Shown: positions 11,866-24,713, counted from the stretch's first letter. The stretch is DNA of 64,000 bases from Dryomyza anilis (GCA_951804985.1 OX638132.1:5251529-5315528), one strand, 5' to 3'. The notes: generated from the sequence alone by a model not told the origin. Program-made: numbers and translations.

Positions 11866-13354
11866 TAGAGATGGGCGCGTGACTGTTTTTGATGGCACGG
11901 ACACGCCGATAGGTGACGAGCCCGACGATTAAATTTACAGGCACGCACGAGAAGCACGATAAAACACGGTATTTTAAAAGACACGACAAAACACGAAAAA
12001 AGCACGGAAAAATGAAAAAAAAGCAAGCGACACGTGAAAAATAATACCGAAACCGTTTAGATTTTTGGAACCAGAATCGTTATTAAAAATGTGTTTAACC
12101 GGAACTGGGATCGGAACAAATATATTTTTTTCTGGTTGGAATCGGTACCGCTATTTTAAAAATATCGGAACCAGACCGGAACAGATATTATAGTCCCTGT
12201 CAGGGAACGCAAAGAACCGGAATCGGAACCGTTATTAAAAATATATGGAACCGGAATCAAAACCCATTTAATTTGCTGGTTGAAATTGGAATCGGAATCG
12301 GAACCGGAACCAGAATTTTAAAAATCATGGAACCGGAACTGATATTCCAATAGGTTTTAGTCCCTGTAATAAATAATTCAAAAATTAAGTTTGATACTGT
12401 TTTATTCTTTTAAATCCATAAGTAAAACTAAACCAGTTGGGAAGGTTAGATCACATGGGTAATTTTAAAGTAGGTGTAATTATGATAGTTAGGATTATCA
12501 AAATTATAGTCGGTCTAAGCCGACTATAAATACCCTACACATATGTGTGATTACCATTCAAAGTGATATATAGGTCACCAGGGTATACGAATCCTGAAAA
12601 TAACTACAAACATTCAATCGCTGAAGAATTTCCAGTCATTTGATACCCATATTTACAAATGGGTAGGTGTACCGAATTTCGATTTTTTTTTTTTTTGTGA
12701 ACCACAAGTCTTTTTGCCGGAAAACATTATTATAATGTATTTGAGCATGATATCAATTTATATTTGACCAAAAAAGTTTACCTAAGCACGTATACATAAA
12801 AATTGATCTTTATATGTACATTTTATATGAGGTATTTGAACATAAGTGGTCGGATCATAGGTCACAATGGACCGATCTCGCCAATTTTTTCGCACATACA
12901 GCGTAGGTATATTAGTAATTTAAGTTATAAGTTTCATTTATCTAGCTCTTCAATTTTAAAAGTAGTAGGGATTTCAACAGACAGACAGACAGACAGACGG
13001 ACAGACAGACAGACGGACAGACAGACGGACAGACGGACATCGCTAAATCGACTCAGGAAGTCATGCTGATCAAGAATATATATACTTTTCCATACCGGAG
13101 ATGCTTCCTTCTGGGTGTTACAAACGGCGTACCAAACTGAATATACCCTTTCACTCTTAGTGTAGGGTATAAAAAAGGTTAAAATACAACGACATTTTTA
13201 TTTTCTGAAGCACGAAATAAGGTTTTTTTTTGCCAGATTTTGGAGGAACGGACACGCACGGGCACGACAGCAACTAGCACGCACGGAGATTTGCTCGCAC
13301 GAACTCAGATTTTCGGGCGTGACACGAAAAAAGCACGACACGCGCCCATCTCTA
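11866..13354. mobile_element. hAT-like non-autonomous element C1 (interrupted by A2)
   Basis: Terminal inverted repeats TAGAGATGGGCGCGTG and CGCGCCCATCTCTA are flanked by GTAGAAAT and GTCGAAAT, a 7/8 match expected for an 8-bp target duplication. The interior has GGAACCGGAATCGG arrays and CACGACACG-rich ends. Helentron-like A2 (12433-13173) sits inside. No transposase frame is seen. Confidence 0.8.
12433..13173 (+). mobile_element. Helentron-like family A, copy A2 (inside C1)
   Basis: It begins CCAGTTGGGAAGGTTAGATC and ends GTGTAGGGTATA. Comparison with the uninterrupted element C3 shows the insertion point in the A-rich AAACTAAAAC segment and defines both ends. I see no target duplication, as expected for Helitron/Helentron insertion. 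Confidence 0.85.
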
Positions 13355-13445
13355 GTCGAAATCACCATTATAACGACAAATTTGTATGTTTCTTATAGCA
13401 AAAAAAAAAAAATTCCATATTGGACCAATTGAATTTTCTGTCTAC

Positions 13446-13747
13446 AAATAATAGTTTGGCGCTACGGTCCTGTATAGAGCTTCGGCCGAGCTCTCTCACC
13501 ATTTTGAGATGTGCGTGTTATATTTGTACTCAAAGTGGTGGGACCTACAGTTTATTGCCGAATCCGAACGGCGGGTGAGAGCTTTTCATAGGCAATGGTT
13601 TTACTCTCGTAGGTTTGCCATTTACTGACGGAGGTAGCGCGGTATAGAAAAATGTTTCTATGAAAACATGTTGTTAGCCCCAGTCCAGGCTTGAACCGGG
13701 AACCTTTCGGCTCGCAGTCAACGCACTAACCACTGAGCTACCGCTGT
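13446..13747 (-). mobile_element. tRNA-headed SINE, copy S1
   Basis: On the minus strand the head carries an A box GGTAGCTCAGTGG (13742-13730) and a B box GGTTCAAGCC (13697-13688). A body including GTAGGTCCCACCACTTTGAG and GAGCTCGGCC follows. A second, shorter copy is at 62039-62268. Confidence 0.75.
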
Positions 13748-13930
13748 CTACTAACAACAATTAACCAAAGACCTTAAACAAATGTTTTCCAGATAACTCT
13801 CAACCAAAGACCTTAATTTTTTTTTAAAACAAAACATCTGAATGAACAAAGACATTTGAATTTTTTGAAAAATAATATCTCTCAGTGAAAAACCAAATGG
13901 AAATAAAGATTAATAGTTATTTCTGATCTC
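13748..13930 (-). repeat. Short dispersed repeat L, copy 2
   Basis: Inverted relative to the copies at 433-560 and 54866-55018. On the minus strand it contains AAGGTCTTTGGTTGAGAGTT. It adjoins the SINE S1 head. Confidence 0.55.
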
Positions 13931-14677
13931 TGATTTTTCATATTTTTTAGTCATCAATTTATTATATAATTAAGATTTCTAACTGATTTCTTGTGAATTC
14001 CATTGTGATATGTCGGAAAATAATTTTTAAATTAACTGAATGTAATTTTGGTGGTTCTAACTAAAGGGATGACTAGTCAAGTGCAAACAATATAAATTTA
14101 AAGTTATCATATTTAAATAAAAGTCTTTGTTTTCTGCCAAAATGGATTTTTAATTCTTTAATTCCTTTTCCTTTTTTTTGTAAGTCACTTTCATATATAC
14201 GATTTTTAATTTAAATTTTTTTTTAAATTACTTCTAATTAATTTAATTTTGTTGTTCTTAAATTATTTATAGAAATTCTAACAGATTCTGAAAAAGATCA
14301 AATATCAAATTTCATTCAAATAATATTTGTTTATTAGGAAAATATGATATGTCCTTGCATTTGAATAGCAAATAAAACCAGAAAAACTGTTTTCTCCAAT
14401 GACCAACGTAAATTAAAATTTGCAGAATTTTAATTATTTTCATATTCTCCATGTCGTATAATTAGTTTGTACTGACTTTGTTACTAATCTTTTATGCTGA
14501 TTCAATGCAGATATTTCCCTTTCTTTTGAAAAGCCATATTTCATTAAAACATGAATTTGTCTCACATCAAAGGCGAAATGAAACGATCAAACAAAGCCGT
14601 TGCTTTGTGTCACATTGAAGAGTTCATGGAAATATAAACTGTGTTTGTAAATGTCGAATAATCAAAATTCATAAATT

Positions 14678-15362
14678 ACACTACCCAACACGATTTTTGC
14701 CATAGACATGCCATAATTCATATTCTATATAAAAGTTAGTAGATTTGTAATTAGTAATTTAATAAATCATTATTGTTGTTAATTATAAAATCTTAAATGA
14801 TTGTAAAAAATTGCCAGAAAAAATAAAAAACCAGTTGGGAAGGTTAGATTACATGGGAAATTTTAAAGTAGGTGTAATTATGATTGTTAGGATTATCAAA
14901 ATTATAGTCGGTCTAAGCCGACTATAAATACCCTACACATATGTGTGGTTACCATTCAAAGTGATATATAGGTCACCAGGGTATACGAATCCTGAAAATA
15001 ACTACAAACATTCAATCGCTGAAGAATTTCCATTCATTTGATACCCATATTTACAAATGGGTAGGTGTACCGAATTTCGATTTTTTTTTTGTGAACCACA
15101 AGTCTTTTTGCCGGAAAACATTATTATAATGTATTTGAGCATGATATCAATATATATTTGACCAAAAAAGTTTACCTAAGCACGTATACATAAAAAATGA
15201 TCTTTATATGTACATTTTATATGAGGTATTTGAACATAAGTGGTCGGATCATAGGTCACAATGGACCGATCTCGCCAATACAGCGTAGGTATATTAGTAA
15301 TCTAAGTTATAAGTTTCATTTGTCTAGCTCTTTAATTTTAAAAGTAGTAGGGATTTAAACAG

Positions 15363-15420
<58 letters not shown>

Positions 15421-15913
15421 GGACAGACGGACAGACGGACGGACAGACGGACAACGCTAAATCGAGGAGGTCATTCTGATCAAGAATATATATACTTTTC
15501 CATACCGGACATGCTTCCTTCTGGGTGTTACAAACGGCGTACCAAACTGAATATACCCTTTCACTCTTAGTGTAGGGTATAAAAATCGAGTTTGGATTCA
15601 ATTATTTTAAAAATTTATTGGAATATTGACATTCCTTAGTATATTAAAATTAACCTATACAATTAAAAGTCTAGTAGAATTTAAGTTTTTTTGTTAAACT
15701 AGTTTGCCACTGATCTATAATTTTTATGATATATATATTATATTCTAAATAGTGGGTAAGATCGGCTTAAAAATGATTTTTCCATTTTCTAAAAAACGTT
15801 ACTTAATAGAAAAAACACTGAGTATGCAGACAAAATTAGCCACCGCGAATTATATAGAATTGATGTATGGAAAGTTCATGGCAAACATTTTTTTACGTTT
15901 TGTTGAGTAGTGT
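14678..15913. mobile_element. Non-autonomous element K2 (interrupted by A3)
   Basis: The left end ACACTACCCAACACGA and the right end TTTTGTTGAGTAGTGT are imperfect terminal inverted repeats. Both sides then share GCCAT(A/G) and ATTCTATATAA elements. A3 at 14831-15583 lies inside it. Confidence 0.6.
14831..15583 (+). mobile_element. Helentron-like family A, copy A3 (inside K2)
   Basis: It begins CCAGTTGGGAAGGTTAGATT, with the usual hairpin and subterminal repeats, (GACA/GACG)n at 15358-15455, the TATA core and a final GTGTAGGGTATA. It is very close in sequence to A2 and A5 by eye. Confidence 0.85.
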
Positions 15914-15976
15914 TACTGCAATCGCAGAATACTCACTAAATGCATTTCAAGCACACTACAAAAAATACGTTTAATA

Positions 15977-16216
15977 TATCTCCGTTGTAGAACATAAAGG
16001 CACCAACTACATTTTCAAAATGACAAATACTCATTTACAAAAATCTTTATATATCAGTCAATTTTTAATCGATGATCTCAATTACCACATGATAAGAAAT
16101 TCATTGAAATCAATTGATATTTCAAATTTAAAAATGCATCAATTAATTTTAATAATATTAATCAATAAACTCGAAATCTAAGTTTTTCATAAAAATGTAT
16201 TTGGTGACGTTCTACA
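15977..16216. mobile_element. Short MITE R2
   Basis: CCGTTGTAGAACATAAAGG at the left and GTTCTACAACGACGATAT at the right match the R1 termini in inverted order. The interior matches R1 (CACCAACTACATTTTC). Confidence 0.65.
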
Positions 16217-17525
16217 ACGACGATATACAAAATATAAAAGTGCTCTGAAAATAGATTGCCCAGAAATTTGCGTTATTTTTAAATGCTTCAAGTTTTTTTT
16301 TGTACATTTGAAATACATTCACAGAAATATTTGTCAGTTGTTTCAACGAATATTCATTTTCATCTATCAAATGTAGTTTGCCATAACTGAATTTCTTGTG
16401 TGGAAAATAATAGTACTTAGAGCAACTGAAACTGCGGAAACCAAATTTTAATCTATTTATATTTTTTATTGCTACAACTAAATTTAAAATTAGAAATAAG
16501 TAATTTTTAGTTGACTCAACTCATAGTACGACTATTGATTCTAAAGGACGCGAAACAATATTAATTCAATAGTTTTTATAGTATTTTGTACTATTATTTA
16601 GCGAATAAGGTGGTCAACATTAATTCAATAGGACATGTTATTGATATAATAGTTATTTTACTATTGTTTAGTTTATTTTATAGTGCAATACTATTGATTA
16701 TTCATAGTTTTAGTCACATTAATTAAACTATTATATTAATGTGATAAAACCATTATAATTAGAAAAAAGTACCTATTCAATGTTGCTTTAAAAATAAAAT
16801 AAAAAAAGTATAATAAAGAAACAAAAGAGTATTTAAAAATTGAAATAATAAATATTAAGATTATTTATAACAACGTGCATATTTTAGAACGCAATAAATA
16901 CAACTTTGTATTATATACTTTAAAAATATATCTCATATCCTTAACTCAGAAGGATTAATTTAAAATTTGTAGTTTAATACAAATATGTTATATTATAATG
17001 ATGACATATATTCATTTAAAAAATGATTTTAAAATTATTACACATTTTAATATTAGCTATTTTGAAAAATACGAAGTTACTCCTTTAAAATTAAATTAGT
17101 TAATCCTTTAAAATATTTAATCAGCTTTTTGATTAATCAGAATTTCTGATTAATAAACTTATGCGTACCAAAATGGAGATATTCTTAACTGCATGATTCT
17201 TGAGATTTAAAACAATTTTTATTTTTGATATATTCATATATTTAATATATTTTTGATATATTCAGTTTATTTGAATGTGATAAACTATTCTGTCAATGGA
17301 ACATTATGGTATTAGTAGGACATCACATTGATTTTCAATAGTAAACACTATAGAAATCAATAGTCAGACGCCACTATAAAATTAATAGTTCCCTCACTAT
17401 AATATTAATAGGAAAAATCGCATTGACTAAGTTTAATAGTAAAAAATCGTTGAATCAATAGGAATTCTTATGAATTTTATAGTTTTTTTATTGAGTGTAT
17501 AACATGAGGTTGTAGCAACCCATGT
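16217..17525. other. AT-rich stretch with clustered ACTATT / AATAGT motifs
   Basis: From about 16510 to 17500, ACTATTGATT, AATAGT and TATAGT recur on both strands (e.g. CTATTGATTCTAAAGG near 16530 and TTGAATCAATAGG near 17450). This suggests a decayed palindromic MITE. No gene is seen. Confidence 0.4.
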
Positions 17526-17527
17526 TT

Positions 17528-18245
17528 TTATACCCTACACTAAGAGTGAAAGGGTATATTCAGTTTGGTACGCCGTTTGTAACACCCAGAAGGAAGCATC
17601 TCCGGTATGGAAAAGTATATATTCTTGATCAGCATTACCTCCTGAGGCGATTTAGCGATGTCCGTCTGACTATCCGTCTGTCCGTCTGTCTGTCTGTCTG
17701 TCTGTTGAAATCCCTACTACTTAAACAATTAAAGAGTTAGATAAATGAAACTTATAATTTAGATTACTTATATACCTACGTTGTATGTGCGAAATTGACG
17801 AGATCGGACCATTGTGACCTGTGATCTGACCATTTATATTCAAAAATACCTCATATTAAATTTACATCTACAGTTCAATTTTACTGTATACGTGCTTAGG
17901 TAAACTTTTTTGGTAAAATATATATTGAAATCATGCTCAAATACATGAAAATAATGTTTTCCGCCGATACGACTTTTGGTTCCAAAAAAAAAAAAACGAA
18001 ATTCGGTACACCTACCCATTTGTAAATATGGGTATCAAATGAATGTAAATTCTTCAGCGGTTGAAAATTTGTAATTATTTGCAGGATTCGTATACCCTGG
18101 TGACCAATATACCACTTTGAACGGTAACCACACAAATATGTAGGGTATTTATAGTCGGCTTAGACCGACTATAATTTTGATAATCCTAACTATCATAATA
18201 ACACCAAATTTAAAATTTCCCATGTGATCTAACCTTCCCAACTGG
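17528..18245 (-). mobile_element. Helentron-like family A, copy A4
   Basis: Reverse orientation. It starts (plus strand) at TATACCCTACACTAAGAGTG and ends at CTTCCCAACTGG. Its (GACA)n run is short. It has more differences from the other copies than A2/A3/A5 do. Confidence 0.8.
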
Positions 18246-21120
18246 TTTTTTGTTTCAACTGCCAAATCAGATGTTCTTAGAAAACGATGTACTTGGAAAA
18301 TAAGCCGCATTTTGAACAACAAAAATAAATCTTTCGAAAAATAATGTTGTAGTTATTTTTATTTATATATTGACGATAGATATACATTCAATTCAAGTTT
18401 AATTTATAATATCATACTTACAATTTTAATATGTTTTTCTTAAAATGCGATACCTAAACTATTGGAAAAACAAATAAATATTTGCAAAATTATTGTAAAG
18501 TCTGTCCATATAAAACGAAATATTTTATAAACCATTTTAAATTGTTTGTTCTTTGTTTTTAGATTCTCCCCTAAAATTTAATATTATTGTAGTATTTTTT
18601 TTTAATTATAGATGTCAGTGTTATAAATCTTTAAATCTTTTTTATGCATTATTTTAACTAAATTACATATATTTATTTTAATATATTATTACATATAATT
18701 TAAAACATTTAATAGATATTTTTTAGTATAATATTTATTTTAATAACTTTTTAAATATTTCTTATTAATTACATGAATTAATTTGCATTGTCACATGTTA
18801 TATGCTCTATTTAAAACTAGTTTCAAATCTCATTTCAACTCAGAGACGAATATCTACTGAAATTGAATAATTTTAAAATTACTAATACTAATTATGGCTT
18901 ATTAATTATAAATTATAATTAATTACTTATACTATAAATGTCTTCAATGCAATGCTTTAAGCTGCAAATACTACTTAGAACTTATTACAAAATATAATAG
19001 TTTAAAACTTTGGCCTTTTATTTTACTAAAAATATGGCTTTTGGCAAAATTGTGTCAGCACATTACCAAAATTTCCATTATCGGTTATGCATTTTATGTA
19101 CAAGACACACAGATGATACATAGCAATGCTTATCGACTATAATTATTCATCTCCCTAATTTTAACATAATTGTTAAGCGATCTAAAAATAAATCTGATTA
19201 TATCAGTGCACAGTGGTATTAATATTGGTGGATCAAAAAGGCGGGGAAGATGTGATAAACAAAAATCGAAAATAGTTAAAAAAAATCTCAATAGCGGTGC
19301 TATATAATAGTAAATAAATTTACCATAATAATGTAGTTGATCATAAAAAAACTACAATTATCAAGGATAATTAATGATAATTTAGCACAATTTCTATTTT
19401 TTTATTTTCCAACATTGGTTTTTGTTTACTAATTCAGTTTATATATCAAATATATATTTATTTTGTCCTTCCAAAAATGAATATTGTTGCACAGTACAAA
19501 TTTAATATTTTATATTTATAAATCTTTTTTTTAATAAATTTTAATAAATAATAATGTTTTAGTATATTGGTAAAAAAACCAGATACTGCATAAAATAAAA
19601 TATTTCACCAAAAACAAGTATTCATCATATTGATGATTTTATTCATTGAACTAAAATCGTGTTTTTTCAATGTTTTTCATCTTCAATATTTTTTTTATAA
19701 CATCAAATTTAAAATTCAAATTTAAATTTCTTAAAGAATTATGATATTTAAATAAATTTGGTTAAATGAACAAAATTCATCAATATGATGTACAATTGTT
19801 ATGATAAAATGGACTCTTGGCATAATTAGCAATTAAATATTATAAATCTTATAAGAATTAAAATACATTAGTGTGCAAATGGAGACAAATTTTTCTTGGA
19901 AATTTATTATTAAAAAATATTTAAAACCTACGATTTTAATTCAATGAATAAATTCATCAATATTATGAATTTTGGTTATTGGAGAAATTTAGTTTTGTGT
20001 GATTCATCTCTCATATATAAAATAATAGAAAACAGTTTACGCAAAACCTTTTAATTGTTAAATTAAAGTGTGTTTTGTATTATTTTAACAAATTGATTTA
20101 GAATTATAATATATAGGTAAAATATAATATTTAAAAGATTATCTAATAATTAAAGTATAATGTTCATTACAAACAATTGAGTTGAAGTTACTGAGATCAA
20201 GGTGCGCTTAAAAAATATTAATAAGAGTATAAAAAAACTAGACCAAAAAAAATTGAGAAAGATGAAAAATAAAATTAATTGTTATAATATGTTAATAATT
20301 TGCACTAAGACAATACGCGAAAAAGAGATGAAAGTTCAGTGCAATAAAACAATTGAGTGTGATAGCAAAGTAAATAGCGAAAGAGCATAACGGATTTTCG
20401 TTAAGTGTAGAAGTTTGTAGAAACTTCAGGAAAGCGGCAAAGCGATGCATACGTATCGCGCATTACTTATTCTACTGAAGTGTAGAAGTTTGTGGAAACT
20501 TTCATAATCCGGTTATGCAGTTTATATACTGCGTCACATTTGAGACACAAAAAATCCACATTGATTTTATAGTTAACTCTCATTTCATGAGCATAGAATA
20601 TTTAGATAAATTATAGACAAAAGTTGGTATAATTTTTTGTTAGTTTATATAAATAAATTTAATTAATAACAAAACAGAATTTTGACACAGAGTTAATATA
20701 AATTCATTTTTGTAATAATATTAAATGTTTATTTTCTATGAAATTTAGACATACATAAACCATTTGTTATGTCTACGAATAAATTTAAGAAATAATTTTA
20801 TAATATCAATACCAAAATCTTGTTATGCGAATCTGATATAAATGATTTGCTTATTGGCTTTAAGTACCATATCTATTTGTGCATCTTCCAAATAATTTTT
20901 ATTAGTATTTACATAGCCACATAGATATCAGTACAATATATTTCATTACATGTATTATTAATTATACTAAGACTATTTTAATTTAGGACTAAATATATAT
21001 ATTAGACATGAATTCTTAAAACATAATTTATTTAAAAATATTTTTTATTAAAAACTAAATCACAATGTATTCATCTAATATTTAAAATATTAAAATATAT
21101 ATTAAATTATATTTATATAT
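18246..21120. other. Long AT-rich stretch, mostly featureless
   Basis: No gene is supported. A D-like fragment (TTCATCATATTGATG … TCATCAATATGATGTACA) occupies about 19612-19800. AAGTGTAGAAGTTTGT(A/G)GAAACTT occurs twice 75 bp apart at 20404 and 20479. A 62-codon frame near 20202-20390 is unsupported. Confidence 0.45.
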
Positions 21121-21128
21121 ATAGTAGT

Positions 21129-21836
21129 ATATCGTCGTCGTTCAGTGAAAATTGGATAAGTACATTTTTTGCATTAATTGGGATACGTTTGGTAGTGGAA
21201 TAAAAACGTACTCAAACTATAAATCGTCGCTATAGAATGAAAAGTCACCAAATACATTTTCAAAATGCCAAATATTCATTTACAAAAGTCTTGATAAATA
21301 TGACAATTTTTAATCGATGATCTCAATTTTTTTACCACATGATAAGAAAAAGTTTTGCTTTTAGTAGATTTATGAACTTTAAAAATTTATGAAAAAAAAA
21401 TAGAATTCAATATGGAAATTCCTTATAAAAAAATTACACGATCATAAAGTGTAAAAGACAGACGTAATTGTCGCACTGACTACATTTTTTAAATGTTTAT
21501 GTATTTGATAACATTTGTACATGTGTTCTTTTATAGTTTTTCCCCGAAAATAACGTCTGATGGACGTTGAAATATTGGAAATAAAAATAAATAATAATTA
21601 AATAAAAAAAGAGTATTTTCATTATATAAACTGAACCCAACAAATTAAACAAAATAAAACTAAACCAAATAAGAGGTCGACAAAAATTCAAAAATAAAAA
21701 AAATACATAATATTATTATATATTATTAAATAATTAATTGGCTTAAATAATAGTTTTTAAACCTTTCTAATATCTCAATTAGCACAGTACATAATTTTTG
21801 TACTTAGCTATTTATCGCTGAACGACTTCGATATAT
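21129..21836. mobile_element. Possible R-related element R3
   Basis: TATCGTCGTCGTTCAGTG near 21130 is roughly mirrored by CGCTGAACGACTTCGATATA near 21818. The interior (21218-21350) matches R1/R2. The boundaries are uncertain. Confidence 0.4.
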
Positions 21837-22369
21837 TGTTTTTTTTTACTCAACTTCATTATTATACAAAATAAATATTAATTAACAATAATTGAAGTTA
21901 ATTATGACTTTTATTGTTACTCATACGCAATGTACTACCACTTTAAAGATTCCAATTAACGCAATTCTGATTTTATATAGATTTGATCATCAGTTTTATA
22001 ATAATTTTTATATAGTTTTTTAAAATATATAATACATATTTTATAAATAAAAATATTTTATTAATAGTTTTAATAAAAAAACCTTAATTAATATTTATTG
22101 AAGATTTAATCTTTATTGAGAATTTAATGGAGATATTGAATTTTGATTAACAAAATTTGAAAATTTTATAAATATTTTAATAAAGAATTTAACAGAGATA
22201 TTTCAAAAGATGTTAATATATTTTTTCATTATATATGTAGAGTTAAATAAAGTGTTTAGATTGATAAATAAAAATTAGTTTTATTTTATTATTATTTTAA
22301 TACAAAAACATATATGTAAATTTAAATAGAGGTATTATGAAAATAGTTTTACATCATAGAAAATGGGAT

Positions 22370-22560
22370 CCGTACGATATATCGAAAAAAATATGTCGAA
22401 ATTTTGAAAGCCTTAGAACGCCGAAACAATATTTGGCCGAAACAAAAAATATCGAAAAATATTCCAAAGCTAGAAAATATCGAAAATCTTTGAAACTTTA
22501 AATACACAACTTTTTCAAAAAATGTCGAAAATTAAAATGCCGAAATATCAAAATGTTGAA
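22370..22560. repeat. Degenerate (ATATCGAAAAT)n cluster
   Basis: ATCGAAAA, GCCGAAA and GTCGAAA motifs recur at roughly 15-25-bp intervals. Confidence 0.5.
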
Positions 22561-23085
22561 ATACAAATTTCAAATCGTATTTGAGACATTGCACACCAAA
22601 TCGCCCAGGATTTGCAACTCACCCTCTGCGATTTAAGTGAAATTTTGGCAACTGATAAAGGGCATGGAGATATGCATTGACCATTTTTCTTAACGACCAC
22701 ATTTTCCAAAGATACCACTGTTTCCAGAGATACAGTCCAAAGTTAAAAAATTGTCAAATATCACTTTTGTAAGGTGATTCATATTGAAATATCTCTTGAT
22801 GATAGAAACTGCGTTAAGATCTCGTTTTAATACTAATAAAAAAATCTTTTGGAAAATGTAAGTATTCTTAACATAAACATAGGGCCAATGTTCTATATCC
22901 TTGAACTTAAAATTGCATGTTCTTAAAGACAGTTTTTTTTTTTTAATCAAAATAAATGTTGATTTTTTATAAGGGATCGAGCTTAATTCCAAAACGGTAT
23001 TTTGAAATTCTCCGCACGGAATCTAGAGTAGCTAAAAATTCGAATTTGTAGCGGAGATTCTGATTTTGACTACAATACCTTTACC

Positions 23086-23127
23086 TTTTACTAATACCTT
23101 TTACTAATACCTTTTACTAATAACTTT
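23086..23127. repeat. Tandem (CCTTTTACTAATA)n
   Basis: A 13-bp unit is repeated three times with partial flanking copies. Confidence 0.8.
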
Positions 23128-23394
23128 GTATTCGGTATTTTTAGTTTCAATATTTAAAATTTCAACTATTATTTTAATGAAGAACAAAAAGAATTTAATA
23201 ATAACATTGTTTTTTTCATAATGCTTATATTCGGTCAAATGAATTGTATGGCATTGAATTTTGAAAAATTTTAAATTTATGAAATATGTATATATGTATC
23301 TAAAAAAATTTTTAAAAATATTATTTTGGTTACAGCCCTGTTTAAGTTAGAAATACTTTTTTAAAGAAAAAAGTATTGAACAAATAATTAAAAA

Positions 23395-23870
23395 TTGATC
23401 TTCCCGAGATCAGTTTTTCCCTCGTCTTCCATGTCTTGGAGCTCTTCGATGCTCGAAGTTTTTTCGAATTTACTGTGATAATAAAGGTTTACTACTATTT
23501 CACTACTATTTTTTTAATTTTTTCGTACAATAAAAATTAAGGAAAAATACACTTTTTAAATATTTATCATATCGATATCGCAATGTTTCTCACATCAATC
23601 TCAATATTCGATGTGATATCGATCCTGAATCGTATTTTTTCTCGTTTCGAATAAACTTCATTATCTCGTTCCCATATCTGCTTATATCTTAGAATGAATT
23701 GTAGTATAATATACATACGAAATCGTTGATCGAGATCGAATGAATTCCTCGACATCTCGAAACAGTCTCGAAGTGATATCGAATCGAATGGCAGACTGTG
23801 TCGGTAGTGTTTTACTAAAATCCCGGTATCACGAGATCCTGGTATAGTCACTCCTAATAGAAAAACAAAA
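23395..23870. repeat. TCGA/GATATCG-rich segment
   Basis: Motifs TCGA, GATATCG and TCTCGA are much denser here than around it. A 142-codon minus-strand frame (23995-23567) crosses it and enters the mariner end. The predicted product shows no known domain, so I treat the frame as a by-product. Confidence 0.4.
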
Positions 23871-23892
23871 AGAATTATATATATATGAACTA

Positions 23893-24713
23893 TAAAGTGT
23901 TTTTCAACAGGGACGCTACAAAAGTAGAGCGACAGAGACAGCAAATGACGCCATATTTCTTGCCGCTCTTTTGACATTTCTCTTTGCCATTTCATGATGG
24001 AAAGATATACGAGCCAACAACGAGTCGAAATTATTAAAATTTACTACCGAAATTCAGTAGTAAAAATTCGAAAAATCATCTTCAGCGATGAGGCTCATTT
24101 CTGGCTGAATGGCTTCGTCCATAAACAAAATATGCATTATTGGTCAGAGAGCAATCCACACGTACTCCATTAGTCATCATTGCATCCCGAAAAAATTACG
24201 GTTTGGTGCGGTTTATGGGCCGGCGGCGTCATTAGGCCGTAATTCTTCCGTGATGATCAAGACCGGCACGTTACTGTGAATGGGAATCGCTACCGTTCAA
24301 TGATAATCGAATATTTTTGGCCCCAATTGGATGATATGGACTTGAGGGACATGTGGTTCCAACGGCGCAACAAGCCACGTGCGATTTGACACCGTTAGAC
24401 TATTTCCTGTGGGGCTACGTCAAGTCTATGGTCTATGCCAACAAGCCAGCGACGATTGATGAACTTCGTACGAATATCGAACGTGAAATTGCAGCAGTAT
24501 CGGCCGATTTATGCTTGAAAACCGTCGAAAATTGGGTTCAGCGTCTGGACTTCTGCAAGCGTGCCCGTGGTGGCCATGCAAAAGAAATCGAGTTCCATAC
24601 ATAATCGCATCGAACGTACTTTTACAGGAATAAAGAATTTCATTGATATCCAAAACCGTTTTTGTTTTATTTAAAAAAAACTTTTGTAGCGGCTCTTATT
24701 GAAAAACCCTTTA
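23893..24713 (+). mobile_element. Internally deleted mariner-type element
   Basis: Terminal inverted repeats start TAAAGTGTTTTTCAA on the left and, reversed, TAAAGGGTTTTTCAA on the right. Both continue to GCTACAAAAGT, and TA lies on each side (23891-23892, 24714-24715). At about 820 bp it is shorter than a full ~1.2-1.3 kb element and contains transposase remnants. Confidence 0.85.
23997..24604 (+). pseudogene. Mariner/Tc1 superfamily transposase relic
   Basis: From ATG at 23997 the frame gives MERYTSQQRVEIIKIYYRNS and then jumps, through an internal deletion near 24065, to IFSDEAHFWLNGF, the block holding the first catalytic Asp (codon 24087-24089). Stop codons follow, including one after NPHVLH. 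A second deletion after DMWFQ (about 24361) removes the region of the second catalytic Asp and shifts frame. The last part, CDLTPLDYFLWGYVKS to the TAA at 24602-24604, keeps the third catalytic Asp (24398-24400) and the C-terminus. Most of the N-terminal DNA-binding domain and the second catalytic residue are missing, so it cannot encode an active enzyme. Confidence 0.85.

Larger units (their letters stand above)
11041..13440. repeat. Repeat array E1 (TTCGAAAATTTTCGAAAA units), interrupted
   Basis: Degenerate units containing AATGTTCGAAAATTTTCGAA, GGATGATG and AATCACCATTTTAAAAAATC recur from 11041 to 11865 and resume after C1 at 13355-13440. MITE R1 (11166-11424) and hAT-like C1 are inserted in it. 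A related inverted array is at 55018-55450. Confidence 0.7.

Noticed and set aside
23567..23995. 142-codon minus-strand frame
   Set aside because: It starts inside the mariner element end and crosses a TCGA-rich block. No domain, splice sites or conserved motif is visible.
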